A stretch of 64,000 bases of DNA, taken from assembly GCA_037074615.1 (NCBI GenBank), contig CM073518.1:5828001-5892000 (forward strand), in the 5' to 3' direction. Made by a program: the position numbers and the translations under genes. Origin of the DNA: Leucaena leucocephala. Its lineage: Eukaryota; Streptophyta; Magnoliopsida; Fabales; Fabaceae. The notes beneath the pieces were generated by a model. It had not been told where the DNA came from. It saw nothing but the letters and a program-made list of their open reading frames with translations, and searched no databases. Shown one piece after another: positions 23,909-37,355 of the stretch; the stretch's first letter is position 1; each line of letters starts with the position of its first letter.

Positions 23909-26900
23909 TATATATGAAGCATGATAGTAAAATTCAACTTCACAGACATTGATCGAGAATGTTATATTTAAATTCAGTCGTTGTTGATAGGATTATCACT
24001 GCCCAAAAATACCTCGTACGTTTTCCCTTCGGTAACTATTACTAGGTATATTTATCATGGCATAGACAAAACCCAAAGAGAAAAAAAAAAACTAGTAGCT
24101 GTTAATCTATTGCCTATGTAACGATGTTAAAAGGGGAATATGGTTTTATTCATACATGAATGGACTCGAATTCTGTCTGTCTAGATAATAGTACAAATTA
24201 GCTAGCCTTTTCTTTCTGATTAATACACACAATATTCGTAATTAAGTAATGGCCCATATCAAATATATATATTCAACCAACTCTCATGATCTTGTACCAC
24301 ATTAAATTTATTTCTCGATTCGTTCCTCTCAAAGTGTTTTCATGGTAAACAGTTCCTCAGAAAGCTACTGCCCATTCAGATTTATTCTAGCCAAGCTACC
24401 AGCTAGGGTTCTTTATATTCTGGACGATGATAGGTCCATTCATTATCATTCACGCTATACTTTTTTCTTTTATTTTCTCTCTCTTCATACTGCACCCTAC
24501 AAAATATAAGTAAAAAAATGTTTTAAGAAAAAACAAACTTTAGGTTTCCTTCGGTCAAAGTTAAAGAAGGATAAAATCTTGAAATATCTCACTCGAAGAT
24601 CTTGTGACCTTTTAGCATCGGAAGGAGCTCAGATATATTTTCTCATTTCACCCTCGTTGTTTATTTTTCAAGTGGTTTCATATCTAATGACCAATTTTTT
24701 TAAGAAAAATAAGTGAAAATTTCTATTTGAAAACTTCATTGATCAATATGAAAGATTTAAGATATTTTCACATATAGAAAATATTCGTAATCTAAATAAT
24801 TTATACACAGAGTATCAATACTCGAACACATCATATATCCTTCTGGTTGTGGCCTCTTCATAGATTTTTTTTTCATTTTTTATCCATTAAAAATAAATAT
24901 ATCAAACATAGATTTTGTCTTTTTCATATTCGCATATCAATTATTTCGCCAGTGGGATCGCATTAGAATACATTTAAAAGATGCAATAATGAAGAGAATT
25001 GCCAATTGTGGATTGAATAGTACATAGCTAGCATGTGTGTAGGCAAGGCTTGTTTCTTTGCAACTTGTGGAAGATGATGGAGTATTTACACAGAAATGAG
25101 AAGACGAGATGAGACAAATCAAATAAGTAGGATGATAGAGTTAGGCGAGAGGGTATATAGTTTAATGATAAATCGTTTCATTGTCTCTCTTTTTGGTTAA
25201 AACTGATCTTGTCTGCGTTTTTGAGGAGATGGTCTCTTTTTGAGTTAGAAGCCATTTTTTTAATTAGTGACCAAAGCTTCTCTCTCTCTCTCAGTGCAAA
25301 ACGACAATGAAAAAGGTACGGGCTTTAGAAACAGAGCCTCTTAAGATCAAAAGCAACAAGTGAAACAACGTAGCAAGGCTCCAAAGTACAAGCCAGAATC
25401 AGCTTTCTTTTCCTTCAGTTTAAACCAGTTATTATATTCCTTACTATACTAAGATCAGATTCTTCCACACTTCTCAACTTTCTACTTTTCCTCTTATTAT
25501 TAGTTTATTAGCATTAAAAGTTATAACTAAAACATATTATATTTATAAATTAATTAAACCGACCCTTTTCTATTATGGTCCCCTGGCTAGTGACTGGTGA
25601 CTCAAGATCGACTACATTTCGGCCGCGTAGGCTTTAGTTAGAAACAAAAACAGATTATAGTGCAACCGAGCTTATAGAAACTGCTTCCTTTTTGGTGATT
25701 TCCATTGAATTTTACAGCTCAGTTTCCAACTTCCAAGTGTCATTGATCCATATATAACTTAACATCTGTGACTTTCGTGTGCTTAAAAAGTTCGTTAAAG
25801 AACGGTAGATAGAAAATCGAAAATGATCGATGCAAAATGATATGTTGCTTATGCACAGAGTGTAAGCTTGGGTCTTGACTATCACTTTTTCTGAATGTTT
25901 TTGCCATCATATGACCTATAATTATTCATGGGTTTAAATCGGGGAAATAACACTTAGCTTCTATTTGTATGATGAGAGTCTCGGGCACAGTGTTATGCTG
26001 TGTTTGATGATCATGCATGGCATTCATGAATACGAAGTTTTATTAAGAAATGAATTAGGGCCACATCAAATACAGAAAAGAGAGAAGGTGAAAGGGGCTA
26101 AATCATGTAACTGTATATAAAATGAATAGTGTTGAGCATAAAAAATATGGCTTAGCCATATGATTTTCATAGTGATAATACGTACATCGTACGTCACATG
26201 TTGGCAAAAATGCGAGCTAGAAGTCAATGTTTGGAATTTGATTGCACCTCAGAAACAAACAAGGGTTGCTGTCTTGTGCTTTGCAATCGATAATGTGAAT
26301 ATATATGAACCGCATTATGTTGAATACTAGAGTCTCGTATTATATGACACTTTTAATTAAATCGATCTATATAATAATTAATTTAAATAATTATGGGCAG
26401 AATCCAATGTGTCATTTCTGCTAGTTACCATAATTATGATTGATCCCTAGAGTAGATATGATTTTGCGAAAAGAGTCGAGCTTGGTGTCATTCAACGTAA
26501 CATTATTGAAAGAGGTGGAAGATGTGAAATAAGATATATGGTTAATGCGATTTATTGAGATGCGGGACTTCAGTAGGCAACAAGCCTAATCTTGTAGAGA
26601 ACTTGCTTAAGAGTTGTATGACACCAGTCCTTGTCTTGAAAGGGAAAACCAAACACTCATGCCTAGTGGGAAGCGCCCACCTGCAATAATTTGCGCGTGC
26701 CACCATTGAAAATGGCTTACTTCACCCTTATTCTTGCTTTTGCTTGACAATCATGGTTCAACCGTCAAATAAGGTTTTTCATTTGATGGTTAAAAAAAAT
26801 AAAAGCATCCATCAAACAAAATGAGATATCAATTTTGGTCATTTTACGGAAGTCAATTATGTTTAGATATACTTTTATTGAAAAAGTCTATAAATTTATT

Positions 26901-28574
26901 TAAATAATATATTAAAAACTCAATTCTAAAAATTTTAAATTTAAGTAAAAGTCAAAAGTAAAACTACTTTTGGAGCAAAAATTAATTTTCTCAAAATCTA
27001 TGACAAACATAATTTTGACTGAAACGACTTTGTAAATGTAGGAAGTTAGTTTAGGTGTGCCAGACAAGTACTAAACCTGTCAAATAAAATCTTCAAGTAG
27101 TGTAAATTTGACTATTTTTTCCAAAGAGCCATCCAACTAGTTTATAAACCACCGTCAGATATAAAGGTAATTGGCCTAAAGGAAAAAAGAGACTGACTTA
27201 ACCGTAATTGCCATATATGAGTATATTACAACTATTAAATAATGTCTTCTTATATTTCTACCTCAATTTATGTGAAGCTTTTATGCATAGGTTCAGGCGA
27301 CGTCATATAGAGCAGTGGCGCTCAATCAATGAAGGTATGCAAATATGGTTGCGTCGTGGGGCTGGCAATAATGAGCCTACTATTATTTTTTTTTTAGCCT
27401 ATGTATATATGTGTGTGTGTTGCCAAATGCTCATCACCCATTTGGTCCCAACAAAGGCAATAAAAATCTCGCCTTGCTGAAGGTCCTTCATGGCAGGGGA
27501 ATCGATGAATGACTCGGGCTCCTCTAACTGAGGTTATTTCATTTGTCGTCTTTTATCAAAGTAAGGAAGAAGCCTTGTTATGTTTTTCATCAACTTCGGA
27601 GATTAAAAGAATACTGTCGATAAAGCAACGCTTATTTACCCACCAATCTCTTGATTTTAAGCATTTCAGTTTGTCTTATTGTGCATGCCAAGTATCCCAC
27701 TAAAAATAAGATGCCAAACCTTAAAAAGTTAATTGTTTAATTTGAATATATTAAATAAATAAATTAATTATAATTAAATATAAATTTTTTAAATAAATTT
27801 ATATTATATACTAATTAATTTATTTAAATTAATCAACTGATTCTTATATTAATTATAATTAATTGATATATATATAATTTTTTTTAATTTATTAAAAAAA
27901 TATTAACTAACTATTATATTAAAAATAATATTCTGACTTTTTTAAAATGTTCATTTTTAGTTTTAAGTACATGAGTACGAGCATTTAAATTTTCAATTAC
28001 AATATCCAAGCAAAAAAATAATAATTGCAAAAGTCTTTTATTTACTGCATAAAAATCCAATAATAGAACCTACAATACCTGATGGATATACCGATCGTTC
28101 ATGTCCCGTATCAGCGAGAGAGTTCCAACTGGAGCGGATAATATAAGTAATTATTATGAGTTTAGGGAATGGTAGGATGAAAGTTGCTGGATATCCAGTG
28201 TACAAAATGAAAGAGATCAGTGTTATTTCTTGGCGTTGAAGCAAAAATTAAATTAAAGAAGAAAAGGTAACGGGAGCATCAGTAATCAAACAGGTCGTTA
28301 ACTCGTTATGATTGTCTTATTCAGATCGCAATATTTTGCTTTTGCGTCTACGTAACTGAAGTTGGTAGAAAATAATCTCGCTTCACACAAAACAACTGGT
28401 GCTTGTTTATTTTTTTTCAAAGGAATTAAAAGTGAATAAACTAAAGTAGGTAGAATAATTCTCTTGTTATTAAAAAAAAAAAAGTGAATTCTTTCAATTC
28501 TCAACTTGGGTGGCTGAATTTTTTTTTTATTATAAATTTTTTTAAAAAGAGTTAAACTCACTCACAATTTAATA

Positions 28575-28670
28575 GTATAGCAAAATCTTTCTTCCTTCTA
28601 AGTGATACTAATATCGGGTAGGACGAGTCATCTATTACTCTCAAATATAAATCTAAATATCTAAAAATTA
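28575..28670. repeat. Dispersed repeat, copy 2
   Basis: This is the partner of 12155-12245, in the same orientation and diverged at many positions. The shared core surrounds GGTAG(A/G)ACGAG and TATTACTCT(T/C)A. Confidence 0.55.
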
Positions 28671-28956
28671 AGATACATCTATAAGTGTCGCATCCTACAA
28701 AATTAAAGGCCTACATAGTACCCTTAAACGCCACGCCATCAATGGAACCATGGAACCCAAGAGATTTGGGCAAAATTTAATGAGGGTCAGGCCTGGGCCA
28801 TCTCTAGACTATATCCATTATTGTTTGGATTAAAGGCCCAGTGTATTAGCTAACTCCCGGTGAGTACGAAGCCCAACAAGGGGCCTAAGTATTAAACCCA
28901 GCCCAAAATATTATATCCGTTCTGATGTAAATCCTAGCGTGTTGCTTCCCATTATA

Positions 28957-29208
28957 CTCCTTTGATCTTTAATATATGATATAATTAGAGAATTAATTTT
29001 AATTTTAAATATAATACATATTTTTTATATTTATAAAATTTTTCATATTTTACTCTTATAGATACTCCCTCAACAATAATCAAGTAGGAGAGAGATAGGG
29101 GAATTAAATAAGATAGTTAGAGTATTTTTAAAAAAAAATCACATATTAAATAATTTTTTTAATTTAATTAAATTAGTTAAATGAATTATATATTAAAGTT
29201 TAGAGGAG
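28957..29208. mobile_element. Stowaway-like MITE
   Basis: The left end CTCCTTTGATCTTTAATATAT and the right end ATATATTAAAGTTTAGAGGAG are inverted repeats with few mismatches. TA flanks each side (28955-28956 and 29209-29210). The 252-bp AT-rich interior has no coding capacity. A relative lies at about 55721-55970. Confidence 0.7.
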
Positions 29209-29210
29209 TA

Positions 29211-32200
29211 TCAACTAATGTGGTCTAGAATCATTCATCAATCTCTGTAATATGAAAAAAAAGGTCTAGTTCATTTTTAAAACGACAAATGACATTGTTT
29301 GATACAGAAATAGCATTCCCTTGCCCCAAAAAAATAAAATAAAAGAATAACATTCAAGGCAAGTACTCCCTCCATCTTTAATTAATTTATATGGATTCAA
29401 AATGCCAATTTACCAGTCAATTATAATAAAAGTGAAATATTTTTTTAAAATATCTCTATATAATATTGATTAAATGAAACCTATATAAATTAAATATAAA
29501 ATAGATTAGTATTTTATATTTATGATTAAATTCATTAACTAATTTATAGGATTAAGTACCGGAGATAATGGTAGTTATTAAAGTGAGAGGGGGAGAGGGG
29601 GAGCCCTACACGTTGAAGGAGGAACGCTTGGCAGGTAAAACCCAAAACAGGAAACAAAGAAATAGCAAACGAAATTAATGAGAGGAAGAGAGGGGGAGGC
29701 TCCCCGACACTAATAACTGCGACGTGAAGAAGACCGTGTTTGGTTGGGCAAATAGTAGAGAATATATATGAAATATGAGTAGAGAAGGCTAATAATTTGC
29801 AATCATAATACTGGAAGTGGCAATTGATATGTGCCCTACGCCAAAAGGCACCCTAAGCTCACTTGTGGCAATCACAACGGCAACTTTAAACGGCAAATAT
29901 CAACCTCCATCTTCCCTTTTTTCATCATTTTCCCTATCTCTTCCACGTTCATATTCATCATGTCACCAATAATTATAGATGATGCCACATTGCTAAGACG
30001 CTTTTACATTACGCCCCCTTCAGTTTCTTAGGTGGGGAAAAAACAGACAAAAACACCGACACACCGTCGTGACCATTAAGCTATCTCTTAATCTTGGGCT
30101 GAATCGAAAGTCAAGATCTGATGCCATAATAGCATGCAAGCAGCTTTTCACAGTAGAAGTCCCAATTCTATTTTTTAGACTGTTCTTCTTTTGAATTCCT
30201 CCAGGTTTTCCGATTCGATAGGTCCAAGAACACAGCACGCAGGGAGCTAAACTACAACATTTCTATGTCCTCAAAAGTAAAAACACGCGTCCTTCGTTGA
30301 CAAATGACAAACGTTAAAATCTTAAAAACTAATAGTCTTTCAAACCTATATATCCACAGCTGGCTAAAATTCCCCAACAGGTGATAGGGAAAGGCGTGTT
30401 TAAACTAATCAAAGGGCACGAGACAAAAACAGGAAGCAAAGAAAATAAAATAAGAATGGAGTGATTTGCAAGCTAGGATCGCTCTGTAAATTGCCTTCTG
30501 CCCCCTCAGCACGTTCATTGATAAGGCTAATGATTACTCAATACTTAATATCATATATTCAGACAGATATTTAATCCCTTGAAAAAAAAAATGAAGCTCA
30601 GTTTTTTTCATTTCCTTTCTTTTTGTTTTTTTTTTTTTTAAAAAGAGGGAATATCGAGGATAAATGAAAGATCACATGGAAGCAAAGGGGGTAAACCCTA
30701 AGAAAATGGGAAATACGACAGACACAGAGACAACAGAAAACTTTGTCATCGTGGGAATACAAAAAACACATCTGCCTGGTATTGTGGTCATCCACTTCTT
30801 CTGAGGCGGACGCACTTGCCCCCGTAGAAAAAGTGTTCCATGTGAATGCCTCTCCCACCCCTACCTTAGCTGTTAATTTCATTTCCATCTTTTAAATGCC
30901 TGCCCTTCTTTTATATTTATCCCCCACCGCCCCCCCCCCCTCTCTCTCGACGTTTTAAACGACTGTGTATCAGACAAAAGTGTATTTACTTCCGTATTGT
31001 AATACCCTCTCTTCTCCTCTAAACGTAAAATCTCTTTACCTAATTCATAAAAGTTGAAAAAATTATGTTAATTTTTTATAATAAATGTGTAAATAATTTA
31101 ATTGGACCATTAAATTTTTAAAAATAGTACATAAATTAAAAATAATTTTAAAAAATAATTAATATAGAGTTCGTTTAGATAGGATTTTAAAAAAAAAAAA
31201 TTTTAAAAAAAAAAATTTTAGACAACTTTTATAAAAAAATTTATAAAAAAAATGATTATAAATAAATAAGTATTTTGATTGTTATTAGTAGAAATATTTT
31301 TATTATTAGTAAATTACTATAATTTTATTAAAAAAAAAAAATTCTCTCTCCTTCTCCACTCCACCTCTATTCCTACATCCTCACCTCACTAACAGAGTAG
31401 ATGCATCATTGTCAACAGTAGAACATAACATAACGTACTACATATACCTCCATTCTCCCATAGTATATCATCGTCGACAGCAAAATAGAAGCGACAGTAG
31501 AATAGAAGTAGCGACATAACATAAGCATCAAGCCCATCCACGACAAGTACAGGCGACAGCGAGCTATAATGTGATGGTAGATCTAGAAGAGAGGAAAAAA
31601 AAATAAAATAAAAATAAAATAATAATTAAATAATTTATAAACTTTTTTATTATTTTAAAAACTATTTTTTATAATTTATCTAAAACTATAATTTTAAACT
31701 ATAATTTAATTTAATTTTTTTAAATAAATTTAATTATTTATTTTTAAAAAAATTAAATTAAAATTTAAATATAAAATCTTTTTAAAATTACGATTTTATA
31801 TCTCCCGTACATATAAAAGAGTAAATAGCTTCAAACCAAATCAATGTCCCCAGTGAGGGTTTACAGGTACTGGAGCGAATATTAAACTCGTGGGTAAAAT
31901 ATGGACTAGACATTTGAAATCCATGTCATGTCACCATTGTGATCTGTGACGATACTCTTCCCTCCCATTTGAATCTTGAAGACGTAAAATCCAAGTTGAA
32001 ACAATGAAGTTTTCTTTTTCTTACCAAAAAAAAAAAATCTCCTTTTGCTATCAAGAGAGAGAGAGAGGAAAAAGAAAAAAGGAACAGCAATCTCCTTGTG
32101 CTGTAGTAACTGACCGATGCGACCAAATAAAAAAATACAGCTTTAATAAATAAAACTGCGCTTTCCAGAAACAGACTAAGGATAATTAATATAGCTATCT

Positions 32201-32277
32201 AACGAAAGTTGGAGAACCGGGAAATCCAGTGACAGCACAGCAGGGCCAGAAGCTAATTCTGGTGGTTGAATCGGTGT
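29211..32277. other. Gene-free region upstream of BGAL5
   Basis: No gene was recognised. The region has a possible further CTCCCTCCATC-type MITE end near 29366, a poly-C tract near 30927-30940, and an AT-rich dispersed element (about 31165-31800). The final several hundred bases are expected to carry the BGAL5 promoter; no TATA box is evident. Confidence 0.55.
31165..31800. mobile_element. AT-rich dispersed element, copy A
   Basis: A start block (TTTATAAAAAAAATGATTATAAATAAATAAGT, then GTTATTAGTAG and AAATTACTATAATTTTATT) and an end block (AATAATTTATAAACTTTTTTAT, TTTATCTAAAACTATAATTT) also occur in the same order at 53395-54180 and 59840-60310. A variable purine-rich middle separates them. 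The ends are roughly inverted to each other, so it is probably a non-autonomous DNA transposon. Boundaries are approximate. Confidence 0.5.
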
Positions 32278-32367
32278 ATGCCGTTCCCCTTTAGAGTCAC
32301 AGATCAAAGAACTAAGACCACATTGCTCATCTCTTACATTTCATTTTTCAAAATCTCTTTGAAAGAC

Positions 32368-35300
32368 ATGGAAACTACATCACTCTCCAAGCTGCTGCTA
32401 CTTTGCTTCACGCTCTGTCTTCTGAGTTCTGAGCTCGTTCACTGCTCAGTCACTTACGATAGAAAGGCCATTATAATCAATGGCCAACGAAGAATCCTCA
32501 TTTCCGGATCCATTCACTACCCCAGAAGTACCCCTGAAGTACGTCTCTCTGCTTTTTCTTATTCCCTCTAATTTCTCTATATTGATTTTTTGCTGAACTT
32601 TGATATGTGCGGTAACTCTAGATGTGGGAAGATCTTATTCGGAAGGCCAAACATGGAGGCCTCGATGTTATCGACACTTATGTTTTCTGGGATGTCCATG
32701 AACCCTCTCCTGGCAAGGTACCTTTCTGGATCTTGATTTATGCTTCAGTTTGTGTTTTTTTCCCATGTATTATATCTTATCCTTGTGTCGCTGTGTTCAG
32801 TACAATTTTGAAGGGAGGTACGATCTGGTACGGTTCATTAAGACAGTACAGAAAGTGGGGCTCTATGTTCATCTTCGCATTGGGCCTTATGTATGCGCCG
32901 AGTGGAACTTTGGGTGAGTTTAAATCCGAGTGAATTTTTCTGCTTAGTTTTCTTATCATTGATGCTTAACTGTGAGCATCATCGATTTATCTATTACAGA
33001 GGATTTCCTGTTTGGCTGAAGTATGTTCCTGGCATGAGCTTCAGGACGAACAACGGACCTTTCAAGGTTTCATCTTTCACTTGTATCTGCTTGCAGAAGT
33101 ATTGAATTGTGTAACTAGACAAAGAGTAACAATGAAATTGACACTGCATGTTTTTCTTCACAGGCTGCAATGCAAGGATTCACCCAGAAGATTGTGCAGA
33201 TGATGAAGAATGAAAAGCTATTTCAATCTCAAGGTGGTCCAATCATTCTATCTCAGGTATGCAAATTCCTAGCAAAATATGTCATAAATAATGAAAGCAC
33301 ATTGCTGACTGAAATCTTGATGTTGCTAATTTAACTTTTGTTTGTGTTTGTGTACCAGATTGAGAACGAATATGGACCAGAAAGCAGGGCACTGGGAGCT
33401 GCTGGTCACGCTTATGTAAATTGGGCTGCACAAATGGCAGTTGGATTGGGTACAGGAGTCCCCTGGGTGATGTGCAAGGAAGACGACGCCCCAGATCCTT
33501 TGGTAAGCAATCTCATATTACACTGTGATTGAACGTAGGTTTTGTGTGAATCTTGATTCGTCTTATTCTTCACTGCAGATAAATACATGTAATGGCTTTT
33601 ACTGTGATGAGTTCTCTCCAAATAAACCCTACAAGCCTAGCCTCTGGACCGAGGCTTGGAGTGGCTGGTATGTTAGTTATAAATTATGCTACTATCTTTG
33701 AAAACTCATCGTTGAATTAGGTGGTCCAATTCTCAATATTTTCACTTCATTATAAAGGTTTACAGAATTTGGGGGTCCAATTCACCAGAGACCAGTTGAA
33801 GATCTAGCATTTGCAGTTGCGCGTTTCATACAAAAGGGTGGTTCATTCGTAAATTACTACATGGTTGGTCTCCTTCTATATATAGGATTTACTTAATTTA
33901 GACACAATTACCTTTACCTTGTTTATGAAATTCTGATAAGATTACTAACAAATGGCAGTACCATGGAGGAACTAACTTTGGACGCTCAACTGGGGGCCCA
34001 TTCATCACTACTAGCTACGACTATGATGCTCCCATCGACGAATACGGTGAGATAACTTTCATCTTTTCAAGATTATTCATGATTTTCATTTCTCCAAGAG
34101 TTCACTGATAGAGGCATCTAATTTCTCTGCTGCGATTAGGTCTTATAAGGCAACCTAAATACACTCATCTGAAGGATCTTCATGAAGCTATTAAGCGATG
34201 TGAACATGCTTTGGTTTCTTCAGATCCTATTGTTACATCTTTAGGAAGGTTCCAGCAGGCGCATGTGTTCTCTTCAGGAAGAACATGTGCAGCTTTTCTA
34301 GCAAATTATAATGCAAACTCTGCTGCTAGGGTAACGTTCAATAACAGACACTATGATTTGCCTCCTTGGTCTATAAGCGTCCTCCCTGACTGTAGAACTG
34401 ATGTATTCAACACTGCAAGAGTAAGCATATTTCACATTGTATAGCTTGATTTCTTGTTAGTCACATCAAGTTATCATTGACTTGATTGTTCTGGTGTCTT
34501 CATGAAGGTGAGAGTTCATACGTCACAGATAAAAATGTTTCCTACCAATTCTAAGTTCTCATGGGAAACCTACGATGAGGATCTATCTTCTCTATCGGAT
34601 GGTTCAAGGATGACATCAGCTGGACTCCTGGATCAGATAGACGTTACTAGAGATAGAAGCGACTATCTATGGTACACAACCAGGTGAGTCTCTTTATACA
34701 AAGGTTGACTTTTTGACTTTCAAACATTAAGATTTCTTTGCCTAGTTCATTTGAATTCTTGTCACAGCGTTGACATAAGTTCATCAGAATCATTTCTTAA
34801 AGGAGGGCACAAACCCAGCATTAATGTACAGTCGGCAGGTCATGCTGTTCATGTGTTTGTTAATGGGCAGTTTATAGGTATGAAGAAGGACTGAGTAATT
34901 CTTGTTGCATTTGCATAATAGTGATCAAATTGAAGTTCAACAAAATATGAAGCGTGAGAGTTTTTATTTTTAGCAGGTTCGGCTTTTGGAACAAGAGAAC
35001 AGAGAAGTTGCACATTCAATGGACCCGTCAACCTACGTGCTGGAACTAATAAAATTTCTCTTCTCAGCGTAGCTGTAGGATTACCAGTTAGTGCCTTTCT
35101 TGATTAACCCACCTTGAACTTGACCGTTTCTTTGTAGACTTTAATGAAGTTTTTAATATTTTTTTGTTTATCTTGTTCCCTCTCTGCTTCAAGAACGTTG
35201 GCCTGCATTTTGAAACATGGAAGACAGGGATCACAGGTCCAGTTATGCTAGATGGTCTTGACAAGGGAAAGAGAGATTTAACGCAGCAAAAATGGTCTTA

Positions 35301-35997
35301 TCAGGTCCTATGCACAACACTAATTACCCATACGTTGCCATATTTCAATGAATAATGGTTCTTAAACCACGCTATTTTCTTGGACAGATTGGGCTAAAGG
35401 GAGAATCTATGAATCTGGTGTCTCCCGCCGGAAACTCATCCGTTGAATGGATCCAAGATTCATTGGCCTCCCAAACACGTCAGCATTTGAAATGGCACAA
35501 GGTAAGAACTATAACTGGGCTGCCTTATAAGATTCAAAGAGGTTTAATGTAGTCTGTAGATAGTAATCAGAAAGCTGGAGTCTTTCAGGCATATTTCAAT
35601 GCTCCTGTGGGGAACGAACCATTGGCTTTGGATTTGTCAAGCATGGGAAAAGGTCAAGTTTGGATCAACGGGCAAAGCATAGGAAGATATTGGATGGCTT
35701 ATGTGAAGGGCAACTGTAATACCTGTAGCTACCAAAACACATTCCGACCCAATAAATGCCAGCTTGGTTGTGGACAACCCACACAACGATGGTACTAAGT
35801 TTATATTTATGCACATACTACTGTGGAAGGATTCGTAGGTTTAAGTTACTAATTTGTGTTTGGGAATTTGCAGGTACCACGTTCCCAGGTCGTGGTTGGA
35901 GCCGACGAAGAATTTGATAGTAGTTTTTGAAGAGTTAGGCGGGAATCCTTGGAAAATATCTCTAGTAAAGAGAACAGTACATACCCCTCGCCATTAA
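32368..35997 (+). CDS. BGAL5: Beta-galactosidase, GH35, BGAL5-like
   Basis: This secreted exo-beta-galactosidase trims galactose from cell-wall polysaccharides or glycoproteins. Seventeen exons: 32368-32538, 32622-32717, 32801-32913, 33000-33066, 33164-33256, 33359-33502, 33579-33667, 33758-33863, 33959-34046, 34140-34420, 34508-34683, 34768-34877, 34977-35086, 35194-35304, 35388-35501, 35589-35791, 35874-35997, giving 731 aa. Residues 1-26 are a signal peptide (LLLLCFTLCLLSS). GH35 signature GGPIILSQIENEYG puts the acid/base Glu at 184; the nucleophile is Glu253 in WTEAWSGW. YHGGTNFGRSTGGPFITTSYDYDAP follows. There is no C-terminal lectin-like (SUEL) domain; the protein stops after KRTVHTPRH. 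This length and form match Arabidopsis BGAL5 (732 aa) as I recall it. An in-frame ATG at 32278 would mask the signal peptide and was not used. Confidence 0.95.
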
Positions 35998-37355
35998 AGA
36001 GGGGAAAGAGATAATACTGCGATGGTTTCGCTGGTTTGTCGGTGGTTGAATTGGAGGAATAATAAAATTATAATTGGTTTCACTTTCATTGTCATTTAAT
36101 TCGAACACGTATGTGGCCGGCCCTTGGTGAGATCGCAATCGCTATCTTTGGATCTGATGTTAAATCTGAAATGGGCCCACGTGATGGATACAAGAGATAT
36201 GGCCATTGGCCAATATATGTAATATCATTTGTAATTTATTATTGTTGTGCCAATGGATTTACCCGGAGAAAAATTTACAGTAATCCGTCGGATGCTATTA
36301 ATTAATCATCCAGTAGCCACGCGTATTAATTGCCACGACACACGCCACTATTTTTCTGTTCACGGCAAAATAAAAGAAGTTGCATATGAAATTCCCCCGT
36401 CCTGTTCATATCCATCCTGTTAAATTTAATTAATCACTCAATGATTAAGGGGGCCCCAATCACATCAACCTAATGGTTATTACCAAATTTCGAATTTGGA
36501 ATTGGATGCCCACTTATTATTCCAAGCCCTTCACAAAAATATTTCTATGACCCAAATTAATTACAATTTTTTGTTTCAATTTTGATATTTTTTTTTTTGT
36601 TAAAGTACTAGTTAAAAACAACTGTTAAAGAAATATTCACGCAAAGACCAGCGTTCAGGCTTGATTTGATTGGAGTGAAAAGAGAGAGAAAATAGGGAGA
36701 AGAGAATAGAAAAAGAACTCTTAAAAATATTTTTTTAAACTATTTTTAAGAGTTTTTCTTTTTAATAGTCTAAATTCATTTTTTTTCATATAAACTAAGA
36801 GCCAATCTATAACCTTCACCTTCCACAACAAATATGTACTGTAGAAAATTTTTAGCTTCGGTTTAAATCAGTAACTTTATTTTTTTTAAAAAAAATGAGT
36901 TTCAGAAAACATTTTTACTTCATTTTTAAAGTTAAAATATTAAAATATCGTGTAATATAGCCTTATTAGGGTCCAAATTTTCTGCGTTAATCGGCAGCTA
37001 TAGTCCAAGTGACAAGTTTGGGCAAGGAAGCAACTTTGTCATTCCCGCAGTTATATAAGTGGAAATTGTGAATTACAGTACTAACTAATTAACACGACAA
37101 AGCCCCCATGTTCATTCAGAGCACACGTTTGAAAAATGCTTTCTATCTGCGCAGGCCAGTGATATCAATAACGAAACATATTTTATTGCAAATCAAATCA
37201 GCCAAAGCGTTAAGAGAGTATGAGAATACAAGCTACTTAGTTAACACTGTTCATAAGTCATAACCATATCTTCATAATCTTAAACATAAAATTCACATCA
37301 CGCAAACTGACGCCAGATCTGTAGGACATTTATTCTTTAGACTTCACATCATCCT
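35998..37355. other. Convergent spacer between BGAL5 and thioredoxin h
   Basis: This holds the 3' UTRs of two convergent genes plus AT-rich filler. A 64-codon frame at 36111 has no motif. No RNA gene or transposon end was recognised. Confidence 0.55.

Larger units (their letters stand above)
21704..28954. other. Gene-free AT-rich region
   Basis: About 7 kb holds no recognisable protein or RNA gene on either strand. Open frames stay under about 90 codons and none shows a domain. It contains a SINE-like fragment (about 22625-22790), a short MITE remnant (23840-23908) and long A/T runs at 27720-27960. The first kilobase is probably the CKX promoter region. Confidence 0.6.

Noticed and set aside
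30598..30888. 96-codon minus-strand frame
   Set aside because: Low-complexity Lys/Asn tail, no conserved features and no splice context.
21704..32277. Search for a microRNA precursor, lncRNA or hidden gene in the 10-kb gap
   Set aside because: No mature sequence of the common plant microRNA families was recognised by eye, and no exon chain with a domain could be assembled. A folding or RNA-seq check was not possible.
32278..32367. Upstream in-frame ATG for BGAL5
   Set aside because: It would place 30 residues before a good signal peptide. The ATG at 32368 gives the family-typical N-terminus.
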